From VAZQ01 sp035263865 (GTDB taxonomy: Bacteria > Pseudomonadota > Alphaproteobacteria > Rhizobiales > Xanthobacteraceae): a stretch of DNA of 64,000 nucleotides. Below are positions 15,245 through 24,310 of the stretch, piece after piece. A program made the translations under genes and the position numbers. The number at the start of each line of letters is the position of its first letter. Within the stretch, counting starts at the first letter, position 1. The notes beneath the pieces are model-generated. The model did not search any database, was not told the DNA's origin, and worked only from the letters and a program-made list of their open reading frames with translations. The stretch spans positions 1-64,000 of the forward strand of contig DATFQX010000291.1 of NCBI GenBank assembly GCA_035263865.1. The letters run 5' to 3'.

Positions 15245-18037
15245 CTATCCATCCTCGTGACCAGCTCGCTTGCCGAGCGCGGCCTGTGCAGCAGCGAGGC
15301 GGGCGATCGGCACGCGGAAAGGCGAGCACGAGACATAGTCGAGGCCGATCTCGTGACAGAACGCGACTGAAGCAGGGTCGCCGCCGTGTTCCCCGCAAAT
15401 ACCCACTTTGAGCCTCGGCCGCCTTTTGCGACCGCGCTCAACGCCGATACGCATCAATTCGCCAACGCCGTCGCGGTCGACGGAGATGAAAGGGTCGCTG
15501 GGAAGAACGCCGCGCTCCACGTAAGTCCCGAGAAAGCTTGCGGCGTCGTCGCGGCTGATGCCGTAGGTTGTTTGGGTGAGGTCATTGGTGCCGAAGGAAA
15601 AGAACTGGGCGCTCTCGGCGATGTCGCCCGCGCGCAACGAGGCCCGCGGCAGCTCGATCATGGTGCCGACCTGATAATTGACCTTGCGTCCACGCTCGCG
15701 GGCGACCGCTTCCGCCATGGCGTCGATGCGCTCCTTGACGAGATCCAATTCGGCTTTGGTGGCGATGAGCGGGACCATTATCTCCGGCACGACGGGTTTG
15801 CCGGTCCGTTTGGCGGCCTCGCCTGCCGCCTCGAAGATCGCGCGCGCCTGCATTTCCGCGATCTCGGGATAGGCGAGCGCCAGGCGGCAGCCGCGAAATC
15901 CGAGCATCGGATTGAACTCGTGGAGCTCCCGGGCGCGATCGGCGAGCTTCTTTGCGTCGGCTCCCATTGCGGCCGCGACTTCCGCGATTTCTTTCTCGCC
16001 GTGCGGCAGGAACTCGTGCAACGGCGGATCGAGCAACCTGATCGTCACCGGCAAGCCTTGCATGATCTCGAATAGCTCGACGAAATCCGTGCGCTGCATC
16101 GGCAACAGCTTGGCGAGCGCAGCGCGGCGCGAGTTTTCGTCATCGGCAAGGATCATCTCGCGCATCGCGCGGATGCGATCCTCATCGAAGAACATATGCT
16201 CGGTGCGGCAAAGCCCGATGCCCTCGGCGCCAAATTTCAGCGCGACGCGGGCATCGTTCGGCGTATCCGCGTTTGCGCGCACGCCGAGCTTGCGCGCCCC
16301 GTCGGCCCAGCCCATCATCGTTGCGAACTCGCCGGAGAGCGCCGGCTCGATCATGGGCACGCGGCCGGCGAGCACCTCTCCGGTCGAGCCATCGATGGTG
16401 ATAACGTCGCCGGCTTTGAACGTGCGCCCAGCGACGCTCATTGTACCGGCGGCATAGTCGATTCGCAGCGCGCCGGCGCCGGAAACGCAGGGCGTGCCCA
16501 TGCCGCGCGCGACCACGGCGGCATGCGAGGTCATGCCCCCGCGCGTGGTCAGAATTCCCTCTGCCGCGTGCATGCCATGGATGTCTTCGGGCGAGGTCTC
16601 GACCCGCACGAGGATCACGCGCTTGTCCTTGGCCTTGAGCGCCTCCGCCTCGTCGGCCGAGAACACGATCTCGCCGGACGCCGCGCCGGGCGAGGCGGGA
16701 AGCCCCGTTGCAATGAGCTGGCGCTCAGCCTTGGGATCGATCGTGGGATGCAACAGCTGATCGAGCGCCGCCGGCTCGATGCACGCAATCGCCTCTTTAC
16801 GTGAAATCAATCCTTCGTTCGCCAGGTCGACGGCGATCTTCAGTGCTGCTTTCGCCGTGCGCTTGCCCGCACGCGTCTGCAACATCCAAAGTTTTCCCTG
16901 CTCGACCGTGAATTCGAGGTCCTGCATGTCGCGGTAATGCCGCTCCAGCATGCCGTAGATGCGCGTCAATTCCTTGAACGCCTGGGGCAGCGCCCGTTCC
17001 ATCGATGGCTTGTCCGAGCCCGTCTCGCGGCGCGCCGCTTCCGTGATCTCCTGCGGGGTACGGATGCCGGCGACCACGTCCTCGCCTTGGGCGTTGATCA
17101 GAAACTCGCCGTAAAGGCGCTTCTCGCCGGTCGAGGGATTGCGCGTGAACGCCACGCCGGTTGCAGAAGTCTCGCCCATATTGCCGAAAACCATGGCTTG
17201 GACGTTGACCGCGGTGCCCCAGCTCTCGGGGATGTGGTGCAGGCGCCGATAGGTGATGGCGCGCTGGTTCATCCAGGAGCTGAACACGGCCCCGATTGCT
17301 CCCCACAACTGCTGGTCCGGGTCCTGCGGGAAGGGTTCGCCGTGCTCTTCCTTGAGCCGCTGCTGGTAGCGGGCGACGAGCTCGACCCAGTCCTCGGCCG
17401 AGAGATCGCTATCGAGCGTGTAGCCGTTCCTGTCTTTGTAGTCGTCGAGAATTTCCTCGAAATGATGATGGGGAAAGCCGAGCACCACGTCGGAATACAT
17501 GGTGATGAAGCGGCGGTAGGAGTCGTAGGCGAAGCGCGGGTCGCCGGATTTTTTTGCGATCGCCTCCACCGTCGCGTCGTTGAGACCGAGATTGAGCACG
17601 GTGTCCATCATGCCCGGCATGGACGCGCGAGCCCCGGAGCGCACCGAGACCAGCAGAGGGTTGGCGCTGTCCCCGAACGTTTTTCCGGTGATGCGGCCGA
17701 CCTGCGCGAGCGCAGCGGCAACTTGCCGGTCTAGGGCTTTCGGATAGGCCTTGCCGTTCTCGTAGTAGTAGGTGCAGACCTCGGTGGTGATGGTAAAGCC
17801 CGGCGGCACCGGCAAGCCGAGATTGGCCATCTCGGCAAGGCCTGCGCCCTTGCCGCCCAGAAGGTTGCGCATATCGGCGCGCCCTTCCGCTTTCCCATTC
17901 CCGAAGCTGTACACCCACTTCCTTTCGCCAGGCGATTTCTTGCGCGCTGGCGGTCGAGCGCGGGCCGCAGGCCTGCGACCGGGGGCAGAGCGGTTGCATT
18001 TTCTGTTCAATCGGCTGCGACGCGACGATACGACCAT
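15245..18037 (-). CDS. ppdK: Pyruvate, phosphate dikinase
   Basis: The 930-residue protein interconverts pyruvate, ATP and phosphate with PEP, AMP and pyrophosphate. Domains in order: N-terminal ATP-grasp (LLGGKGAGLAEMANLGLP; FGNMGETSATGVAFTRNPS), central swivelling phosphohistidine domain with the catalytic His in GGMTSHAAVVARGMG (about residue 500), and C-terminal PEP/pyruvate TIM barrel (GLCRTEHMFF; SFGTNDLTQTTYG). A 35-residue Arg/Ala-rich extension precedes the usual start KWVYSFGNGKAEG, so the exact start is uncertain. It is full length with no missing motif. Confidence 0.95.
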   Translation of the reverse strand: MVVSSRRSRLNRKCNRSAPGRRPAARARPPARKKSPGERKWVYSFGNGKAEGRADMRNLLGGKGAGLAEMANLGLPVPPGFTITTEVCTYYYENGKAYPKALDRQVAAALAQVGRITGKTFGDSANPLLVSVRSGARASMPGMMDTVLNLGLNDATVEAIAKKSGDPRFAYDSYRRFITMYSDVVLGFPHHHFEEILDDYKDRNGYTLDSDLSAEDWVELVARYQQRLKEEHGEPFPQDPDQQLWGAIGAVFSSWMNQRAITYRRLHHIPESWGTAVNVQAMVFGNMGETSATGVAFTRNPSTGEKRLYGEFLINAQGEDVVAGIRTPQEITEAARRETGSDKPSMERALPQAFKELTRIYGMLERHYRDMQDLEFTVEQGKLWMLQTRAGKRTAKAALKIAVDLANEGLISRKEAIACIEPAALDQLLHPTIDPKAERQLIATGLPASPGAASGEIVFSADEAEALKAKDKRVILVRVETSPEDIHGMHAAEGILTTRGGMTSHAAVVARGMGTPCVSGAGALRIDYAAGTMSVAGRTFKAGDVITIDGSTGEVLAGRVPMIEPALSGEFATMMGWADGARKLGVRANADTPNDARVALKFGAEGIGLCRTEHMFFDEDRIRAMREMILADDENSRRAALAKLLPMQRTDFVELFEIMQGLPVTIRLLDPPLHEFLPHGEKEIAEVAAAMGADAKKLADRARELHEFNPMLGFRGCRLALAYPEIAEMQARAIFEAAGEAAKRTGKPVVPEIMVPLIATKAELDLVKERIDAMAEAVARERGRKVNYQVGTMIELPRASLRAGDIAESAQFFSFGTNDLTQTTYGISRDDAASFLGTYVERGVLPSDPFISVDRDGVGELMRIGVERGRKRRPRLKVGICGEHGGDPASVAFCHEIGLDYVSCSPFRVPIARLAAAQAALGKRAGHEDG

Positions 18038-18123
18038 GGAACCACAACTGGATGCGCCAACTTGATGATCACCGCCGCGCGCGCCGGTGCAAGGACGCAG
18101 ATCGCGCGTGGGCGGCGGCCGAC

Positions 18124-18279
18124 TCAGCGGATAAAGTGATGAATGCTGTTAAGTCCCGCAATGCCGACGATGATCAAGTATATCGCCACAACGTAGTTTA
18201 ATAGCCGCGGGAATAGCAGAATCAGAATTCCGGCGATGAGCGCAACAAGCGGCGTGATATGAGCAAAGGTGATGGTCAT
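18124..18279 (-). CDS. DUF3096 small membrane protein
   Basis: The 51-residue protein is almost wholly hydrophobic, with two predicted membrane helices (TPLVALIAGILILLFPRLL and NYVVAIYLIIVGIAGL). The sequence fits the DUF3096 family of tiny inner-membrane proteins; function unknown. The Shine-Dalgarno AGGAGATCCCT immediately before the ATG at 18279 is strong. A sigma-EcfG-like sequence lies upstream at 18309-18333, suggesting stress induction. Confidence 0.85.
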   Translation of the reverse strand: MTITFAHITPLVALIAGILILLFPRLLNYVVAIYLIIVGIAGLNSIHHFIR

Positions 18280-18308
18280 AGGGATCTCCTGGGATGGCAG
18301 TCGATGAT

Positions 18309-18333
18309 AATGACGACGTCGGCGGCGGGTTCC
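18309..18333 (-). promoter_or_regulatory. Possible sigma-EcfG promoter (one mismatch)
   Basis: On the minus strand the sequence reads GGAAC, 16 bases, CATT, against the consensus GGAAC-N16/17-CGTT. Transcription would begin about 20-25 bases before the ATG of the DUF3096 gene, leaving room for its Shine-Dalgarno sequence. The rest of the gap 18280-18468 shows no other feature. Confidence 0.45.
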
Positions 18334-18468
18334 ACGCGTTTGCCCATTCTACTCGGTGTCACGATCCGCGTAAGCGGATGATTCGACAGTCAGCAACTGA
18401 TTGTTTGTACTCATAACTGGTCATGATTGCGGGATTCTCGCTTTCCCGCGGGCATGACGGCGCAGCAT

Positions 18469-20577
18469 TTATCCCTCGATACAGGAGAAATCGGCGACTG
18501 TGCGGGTCGCCTCGCGAATTTCATTGAGCAAGTTGAGTCGATTCTCCCGGAGTTGATTGTCCTCGACATTGACCGTCACCCTGTCGAAGAACGCATCGAC
18601 GTGCGGACGGAGCTTGGCCATTGGACGCATCGCGGCTTCGAAGTCCTCTCTGCTGACAGCGGAGTCCGCCTCCCCTTTGACGGCATAGATCGCGTTGGCC
18701 AATGCCGCTTCTTCCTCCTGCCGATAGAGCGATGGCTCAGGCTGGTCGGAATATCGCCGGCCGTCCTTCTTTTCCTCGATGCGGATGATGTTGGTGGCCC
18801 GCTTGTAGCCGGCGAGCAGATTCCTGCCGTCCTCGGTGTCGAGGAATTTTCCCAGCGCCTCGACACGGCGGACGATCGAAACCATGCCTGCCTCGGCACC
18901 GCGCAGATGAAGAACGGCGTCGACCAGATCGTGCCGCGCTCCCTCATCGCGCAGCTGCACTTTGAGCCGCTCCTCGAAAAAAGCTTGAAAGTCGTCGCCT
19001 GCATCCGAGATTTCCGCGTCCGATAGATTTGGTCGAAACTGCCGAATATGCATCGCAAAGAGAGCCCGCGGCAGAAGATCGTGCTTACTGGATAACGCAA
19101 TGCGAATCACGCCGAGCGCGGCGCGGCGCAGCGCATACGGATCCTTGCTTCCCGTCGGCTTTTCGCCGATCGCCCAAAACCCGACTAACGTGTCGATCTT
19201 GTCGGCGAGTGCGACGGCCACTGAAACGGGCGCTGTTGGAACGACGTCAGCGGGGCCGAGCGGCTTGTAATGCTCCTCGCACGCGGCCGCGACCGCGGCA
19301 TCCTCGCCCTGCGCCAGCGCGTAATATTTTCCCATTAGCCCTTGCAGCTCCGAGAATTCGCCGACCACCTCGGTGAGCAGGTCGGCCTTGGCGAGCCGCG
19401 CCGCGCGCCTTGTCTTTTCCACGTCGGCGCCGACGGTGGGCGCAAGCTCCGCCGCGAGCCGCTCGATGCGCTCGATACGTTCCCATTGCGTGCCGAGCTT
19501 CTCGTGAAAGACGATGTCCTTGAACTTCGCCAGCCGGCTCTCAAGCCGAGTCTTGAGGTCGGTATCGTAGAAGAACTTGGCGTCGGCGAGCCGCGCGCGG
19601 ATCACGCGCTCGTTACCGGCGACGATCGCCTTGCCGCCGTCCTCGGCCTCGATATTCGCAACTAGGATGAATTTGTCGGCGAGTTGCGACGTGCGCGGCT
19701 CGCGCAGGACGAAACATTTCTGATTGTTGCGGATCGTGGCGCGGACGATTTCGGAGGGCATACGCAAAAACGCCTTATCGAAAGAGCCCATCAACACGAC
19801 CGGCCATTCAACGAGACCGGCCACCTCCGCCAACAGGCCCGCATCCTCAAGGAGCTCGTAACCCTGCGCGAAGGCGAGGTTCTTGGCATCTGCAAGAATC
19901 ATTTCCTTGCGCCGCTCGGGATCGAGCACGACCTTGGCATTTTGAAGATTCTCCGCGTAGTCCTCGAAGCGGCGCACCTTGAACGACTGCGGCGCCATGA
20001 AGCGGTGACCGCGCGTCTCGTTCCCGGCTTTGATCCCGTCGATTGCGAAGGGAACGATGTCCGGCTCTTCGGTCTCCGGCCCGAAAGTCGCGACAATGGA
20101 ATGCAGTGGCCGCACCCAAGCGAGCGAACCAGGCTGCTGCGACTGCTCGCCCCAACGCATCGATTTCGGCCAGGGAAATGTCTTCACCACCTCCGCAACG
20201 ATCTCGGCGATCACCTCGATCGCGGGCCGGCCCGGCTTCTCGATCAGCGCCAGGTAAAAGTCGCCCTTCTTGTCGGGCATGATCTTGGCTTCGCGGATCG
20301 ATTTCAGCCCGGCGGCCCGCAAGAAGCCTTCAATGGCGCCTTCGGGCGCGCCTACGCGCGGCCCTTTCTTTTCCTCCTTCACGTCGGGCTGGCGCACCGG
20401 GACGCCCTTGACCGCGAGCGCGAGACGGCGGGGGGTGACGAAGGCCTTGGCGCCTTCATAAAGGAGCCCGGCGCCGACGAGGGCGTCGGTGACACCCTTG
20501 CGCAAATCCTCGGCCGCACGCGCCTGCATGCGCGCCGGAATTTCCTCCGAGAACAATTCGAGCAGAAAATCGGGCAT
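18469..20577 (-). CDS. glyS: Glycyl-tRNA synthetase beta subunit
   Basis: This 702-residue protein is the tRNA-binding and editing-like subunit of the alpha2-beta2 bacterial enzyme. It starts MPDFLLELFSEEIPARMQ, the hallmark of GlyS. VTPRRLAL, MRWGEQSQQPGSLAWVRPLHS and the C-terminal anticodon-binding DALR-like region (from about residue 580) are present. It lies downstream of glyQ on the same strand, but a plus-strand gene (20726-21313) stands between them. The ATG at 20577 agrees with the family start. Confidence 0.96.
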   Translation of the reverse strand: MPDFLLELFSEEIPARMQARAAEDLRKGVTDALVGAGLLYEGAKAFVTPRRLALAVKGVPVRQPDVKEEKKGPRVGAPEGAIEGFLRAAGLKSIREAKIMPDKKGDFYLALIEKPGRPAIEVIAEIVAEVVKTFPWPKSMRWGEQSQQPGSLAWVRPLHSIVATFGPETEEPDIVPFAIDGIKAGNETRGHRFMAPQSFKVRRFEDYAENLQNAKVVLDPERRKEMILADAKNLAFAQGYELLEDAGLLAEVAGLVEWPVVLMGSFDKAFLRMPSEIVRATIRNNQKCFVLREPRTSQLADKFILVANIEAEDGGKAIVAGNERVIRARLADAKFFYDTDLKTRLESRLAKFKDIVFHEKLGTQWERIERIERLAAELAPTVGADVEKTRRAARLAKADLLTEVVGEFSELQGLMGKYYALAQGEDAAVAAACEEHYKPLGPADVVPTAPVSVAVALADKIDTLVGFWAIGEKPTGSKDPYALRRAALGVIRIALSSKHDLLPRALFAMHIRQFRPNLSDAEISDAGDDFQAFFEERLKVQLRDEGARHDLVDAVLHLRGAEAGMVSIVRRVEALGKFLDTEDGRNLLAGYKRATNIIRIEEKKDGRRYSDQPEPSLYRQEEEAALANAIYAVKGEADSAVSREDFEAAMRPMAKLRPHVDAFFDRVTVNVEDNQLRENRLNLLNEIREATRTVADFSCIEG

Positions 20578-20725
20578 CGCGAGCAGGTAGCAGGCGCGGT
20601 CGGCATTGTTAAGTCGAAAAGCGCGGGGCTCGTTCCCCTCGCCAAGCTTAACGCAGCCTGGGTGCGCTTGCAGCGCTCGCCGCCCTGCCGCACATTTGCG
20701 CTACTTACGCCGTTCGGTGCATTTG

Positions 20726-21313
20726 ATGAAAATCCTCAGCCGGGTCGCTTTCGTGCGCGCTGCCGCCGCGTGTGCGCTCGCCGCCATTCCGGGCATTGCG
20801 TCCGCCACGGACAATGAGACGGCGTACCTGATGTACCTCAAGGGGAGCGAAGGCCCGCCCGCGGTGCCGATGCGCGTCGTCTGGGATGACACGAAGTCCC
20901 ACATCAGCATCGATCTCGGAGAAAAATACGAGCCGGCACTGACCAAGCTCAAGCTTCCCCGTGTGCTCGAATACGATGCGAGCCGCGAGAGGTCACAGTT
21001 CGTGGTTCGCGATGGCGAGTTTGCGCGCTTCGTCAAGGTGGTCGCCACCTCGATCATTCAGGGATTCTTGAGCGCAAGCCCCGTTCCCGGCGCGTGGGCG
21101 CAACCCGCCGAGGTCACCGTTCACACCGCAACGCTGCTCGTCACGCCGGCGCCGGCACGACTCGAGGTGACCACACGGCTCCATGTCACCTATTTGTGGC
21201 CGCAGAAATCGGGGCCGCCGAAGGTGCAGGATCTGATCAAGGGCGACATCGTCTTCGTGGGCGCGCCGGAGGGCGCGGGATCCGATGAGGCGGCGTCGCC
21301 GAGCAAGCCGTGA
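20726..21313 (+). CDS. Secreted hypothetical protein between glyS and glyQ
   Basis: The 195-residue protein has a signal peptide (hydrophobic about 8-22, cleavage near GIASA at 27). The mature domain includes VWDDTKSHISIDLGEKYEPA and VRDGEFARFVKVVATSI and has no cysteines in its core. No family is recognised. An ATG at 20726 was chosen over an upstream in-frame start because the signal peptide begins there. It is transcribed opposite to glyS and glyQ, so it splits what is often a glyQ-glyS operon. Confidence 0.7.
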   Translation: MKILSRVAFVRAAAACALAAIPGIASATDNETAYLMYLKGSEGPPAVPMRVVWDDTKSHISIDLGEKYEPALTKLKLPRVLEYDASRERSQFVVRDGEFARFVKVVATSIIQGFLSASPVPGAWAQPAEVTVHTATLLVTPAPARLEVTTRLHVTYLWPQKSGPPKVQDLIKGDIVFVGAPEGAGSDEAASPSKP

Positions 21314-21335
21314 AGTTGCGCCGCGCCGCTCAGCT

Positions 21336-21599
21336 TCACAAGCCTTGCGGCTCTGGATCGAGCCTCTTGTGGCTGCCGTCGCACATCGGCCGCTTGCCGG
21401 TGCGCTTGCAGGCGCAGAACCAGGTCCGCGAAGCCTGCTCCGCCTTCCATTCGACCGGTGAAAAGGACGTGCCCTTGTGCGAGCCATCGCAGAAGGGTTG
21501 GTTCTTCGAACGCCCGCAGGCGCACCACCAGTAGCTCTTGCCGGCCTCGGCATCGATCGCAACCGGGGCACGTCCGCCGATTTCTGGCTGGGCATTCAT
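21336..21599 (-). CDS. Double-CDGSH iron-sulfur protein
   Basis: The 87-residue protein has two CDGSH motifs of the form C-x-C-x2-S/T-x3-P-x-C-D-G-S-H: CACGRSKNQPFCDGSH (about 26-41) and CACKRTGKRPMCDGSH (about 60-75). Each should bind a redox-active 2Fe-2S cluster through three Cys and one His. The family is linked to Fe-S or electron transfer roles. The ATG at 21599 overlaps the glyQ stop as ATGA, so it is translationally coupled to glyQ. Confidence 0.9.
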   Translation of the reverse strand: MNAQPEIGGRAPVAIDAEAGKSYWWCACGRSKNQPFCDGSHKGTSFSPVEWKAEQASRTWFCACKRTGKRPMCDGSHKRLDPEPQGL

Positions 21600-22537
21600 G
21601 CGCCTGCTCCTCCCGCTTCGGTCGCGAGCCATGCCTCGCCGCACGCTTTGGCAAGCTCGCGCACGCGCAGAATGTAGCTCTGCCGCTCGGTCACGGAAAT
21701 CACCCCGCGCGCATCGAGCAGGTTGAAGACGTGGCTCGCCTTGATGCATTGGTCATAGGCCGGCAGCGCCATCAGGTGACGCCTGCTGTTGCCGATCGTC
21801 GTCCAGCCGGCGGCGATGTAGTTGCGGCAGGCGGCCTCCGCCATCCGGAACTGCTCGAACAGGATCTCGGTTTCGGCAAATTCGAAATTGTGGCGTGAAT
21901 ATTCCTGCTCGGCCTGCAGGAAAACATCGCCATAGGTGACTTTCTTCTCGCCCTCGCGGCCGTTGAAGTTGAGGTCGAACACGCGATCGACGCCTTGCAC
22001 ATACATCGCCAGTCGCTCGAGCCCATACGTGAGCTCGCCGGAGACCGGCGCGCATTCGAATCCCGCGACCTGCTGAAAATAGGTGAACTGCGACACTTCC
22101 ATGCCGTCGCACCAGCACTCCCAGCCCAGGCCCCAAGCACCGAGCGTCGGGCTTTCCCAGTCATCTTCCACGAAGCGGATGTCATGCAGCTTCGGATCGA
22201 TGCCGATCGCGGAAAGCGATTTGAGATAGAGTTCCTGGATGTCCTGCGGCGAAGGCTTCAGGATCACCTGGAACTGGTAATAGTGCTGCAGGCGGTTGGG
22301 GTTCTCTCCGTAGCGGCCGTCCTTCGGCCGGCGTGAGGGTTGCACATAGGCCGCGTTCCATGGCTTGGGCCCGAGCGCGCGCAACGTCGTCGCTGGATGA
22401 AACGTGCCGGCGCCGACCTCCATGTCATAGGGCTGCAGGATCACGCAGCCGTAATCTGCCCAATAGCGCTGCAGCGCCAGGATCAATCCCTGGAACGAGC
22501 GCGCGGGACGCAGATGGGGGGGAAGGTCGTCGCTCAT
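21596..22537 (-). CDS. glyQ: Glycyl-tRNA synthetase alpha subunit
   Basis: The 313-residue class II catalytic subunit makes glycyl-adenylate and charges tRNA-Gly together with GlyS. It contains FQGLILALQRYWADYGCVILQPYD, GAGTFHPATTLRALGP and WNAAYVQPSRRPKDGRYGENPNR. These are near-invariant GlyQ segments. The ATG at 22537 (MSDDLPPHLRP) was chosen over an in-frame start 15 codons upstream. The CDGSH gene overlaps its 3' end by four bases. glyS is about 1 kb downstream. Confidence 0.96.
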   Translation of the reverse strand: MSDDLPPHLRPARSFQGLILALQRYWADYGCVILQPYDMEVGAGTFHPATTLRALGPKPWNAAYVQPSRRPKDGRYGENPNRLQHYYQFQVILKPSPQDIQELYLKSLSAIGIDPKLHDIRFVEDDWESPTLGAWGLGWECWCDGMEVSQFTYFQQVAGFECAPVSGELTYGLERLAMYVQGVDRVFDLNFNGREGEKKVTYGDVFLQAEQEYSRHNFEFAETEILFEQFRMAEAACRNYIAAGWTTIGNSRRHLMALPAYDQCIKASHVFNLLDARGVISVTERQSYILRVRELAKACGEAWLATEAGGAGA

Positions 22538-22673
22538 GTCGCTTGTGAGAAATGCCCGAGCTCGGCGCCGCAACTGAGGCACGCAAGAGCAGCCGAGTTG
22601 GGCGGGTAGACGTACTGAGAGGCATCCGCAGCGTCAAGAAGACGCGCGGCCATGACGCGAACCGCTGCGCGGC

Positions 22674-23048
22674 TTGCTCGGACAGAACGTCGTCGTCGAC
22701 AACAGGCCGGGCGCCAATGGCGCGATCGCGGCCGAATACGCGGCCAAGTCAGAGCCGGACTCCGACATTTTTCCGGAGGTGCCGACCTTCGTCGAACAAG
22801 GCTTTGCCGACACGATTGCCAATCAGTGGGCCGGCACGCTGGCGCCCGCGGCCACGCCACCAACTGTCATCGCCAAGCTCAATACGGCTTTCAATGCCGC
22901 GCTGACCGATGTGGATATGCGGCGGAAACTCGCGCAAGCCGGTGTGACACCCTCGCCGAGCGCGCCGGAAGAGTTTGCCCAGTACCTCGAACGGGAGATC
23001 GCCCGCTGGAGCAGGCTGATCCGGAACAAAGGGATCAGAGGCGAATAG
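22674..23048 (+). pseudogene. Truncated and internally deleted TctC/Bug-family binding protein
   Basis: The frame begins inside a Bug-family (tripartite tricarboxylate transporter receptor) protein: LGQNVVVDNRPGANGAIAAE matches the early ligand-binding segment. After AAKSEPDS it jumps straight to the late segment IFPEVPTFVEQGF and runs to a normal C-terminal end. A full protein is about 320 residues with a signal peptide; here only about 124 remain. The N terminus is gone and something like 130 central residues are missing. I read it as a decayed remnant. No TctA or TctB genes are nearby. Confidence 0.75.
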
Positions 23049-23054
23049 CCTCAG

Positions 23055-23258
23055 TCACATCACACGCCATTCGCCGCTGCGCGGATCGCGGCGCAGCGTC
23101 GGAAAAGTTGGGCGTAGCGTGGGGTCGGTCGCCGCCTTCACCCGATCGAGTTCGGCGTTGATCCGCCGCACCTCGCGCATGACCCAGCGCAGGACAACGC
23201 CAGTACCGACCGCGCCCAGCGCGAGCCTGACCAAGGGTGAGATGACGAAGGGAGGCAT
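23055..23258 (-). CDS. Small hypothetical protein with one membrane segment
   Basis: The 67-residue protein has an N-terminal hydrophobic segment (VISPLVRLALGAVGTGVVLRW, about 5-25) and a charged tail ending RRDPRSGEWRVM. A Shine-Dalgarno GAGGAG lies right before the ATG at 23258. It starts 18 bases after the stop of the S49 peptidase gene on the same strand and may be co-transcribed with it. Function not known. Confidence 0.7.
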   Translation of the reverse strand: MPPFVISPLVRLALGAVGTGVVLRWVMREVRRINAELDRVKAATDPTLRPTFPTLRRDPRSGEWRVM

Positions 23259-23276
23259 GTCTCCTCGCGAGCCTTC

Positions 23277-24185
23277 TTACAAGCCGTACCGCGCCCACAA
23301 GGCGCGTGCCTCCAGCGCCGAGATCACCTCCTCGGTGAAATCGGCGGCGCGCGGCAAATCTTCCAGACGCCCAGCCACGCCGGGCTGCACTCGGCCAAAC
23401 CAGCCGCGCGCGGGCGCTATGAGCGGAGTGACGACCTCATCGCCGAAACGCGCACGCAGTGTCGCGCGCAGATCGCCGATGCCGTCGGCGAGGCCGAGCT
23501 CGGTCGCCTTGCCGCCGGTCCAGTATTCGCCGGAGAACAAGGTTTTTTCGGGACCCTTGAGCCGCGCTCCACGGCTGCGCTTGACGAGCGCGATGAACTC
23601 CTCGTGGATGTCCTGCTGCAACGCCTTGAGCCGCTCGACGTCCTGCGGATTCTCCGGAAGGAACGGATCGAGCATGGCCTTGTGTTCGCCGGAAACGTAC
23701 AGCCGGCGCTCTACTCCAAGCTTATCCATGAGCTTGGGGAAGCCGAAGGAACCACCCACGACTCCGATCGAACCGACAATCGATGAGGAATCGCAGTAGA
23801 TCTCGTCGGCGGCGCAAGCGACCATGTAGCCCCCTGAGGCGGCGACATCCTCGGCAAATGCGATCACCGGACGCGCTTTCTCGGCCGCGAGCTGGCGTAT
23901 ACGGCGGTAGATCAGGTGCGACTGTACCGGTGAGCCCCCTGGCGAATTGATCGATAAAGCCACCGCCTGCGTTCCTCGCATGTTGAAGGCGCGCTCGAGC
24001 GCACGGGCGATGGTGGCGAGCGTGAGGCCGGGCTTCAGGGGTGTAGAAAAGCCGATGACGCCGGCAAGCCGAACCACCGGCACGACGGGCACGCCGCGCA
24101 GTCGCTTTGGCAGGATCGGCCGCAGCGCCTCGCGCGCGCTTGCGAATAGCTGCTGCAGATGCTCGGAACTGTTTTTCTCGGTCAT
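23277..24185 (-). CDS. S49 family serine peptidase (SppA/SohB-like)
   Basis: This 302-residue peptidase works by a Ser-Lys dyad. Ser117 (DVAASGGYM) and Lys169 (SGEHKAMLDPF) fit the family, and the oxyanion segment SINSPGGSP (about 78-86) is present. The length matches the short, single-domain form. It lacks an obvious N-terminal membrane anchor, so it may be cytoplasmic or peripherally bound; relatives degrade signal peptides or membrane proteins. The neighbours methyltransferase, DUF2007 and polyprenyl synthase form a cluster often seen in Rhizobiales. Confidence 0.9.
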   Translation of the reverse strand: MTEKNSSEHLQQLFASAREALRPILPKRLRGVPVVPVVRLAGVIGFSTPLKPGLTLATIARALERAFNMRGTQAVALSINSPGGSPVQSHLIYRRIRQLAAEKARPVIAFAEDVAASGGYMVACAADEIYCDSSSIVGSIGVVGGSFGFPKLMDKLGVERRLYVSGEHKAMLDPFLPENPQDVERLKALQQDIHEEFIALVKRSRGARLKGPEKTLFSGEYWTGGKATELGLADGIGDLRATLRARFGDEVVTPLIAPARGWFGRVQPGVAGRLEDLPRAADFTEEVISALEARALWARYGL

Positions 24186-24310
24186 ATGGTATTCGGCTCA
24201 GTTAACACATAGCCGCCCGCAGTTTTTCCGGCGCGGCGCGATGTCACGTCTAGGCCGGCGGCGACTTCGGCTCAAGTTAGGTAGCGCGATAAGACGACGC
24301 GAGCGGCACA

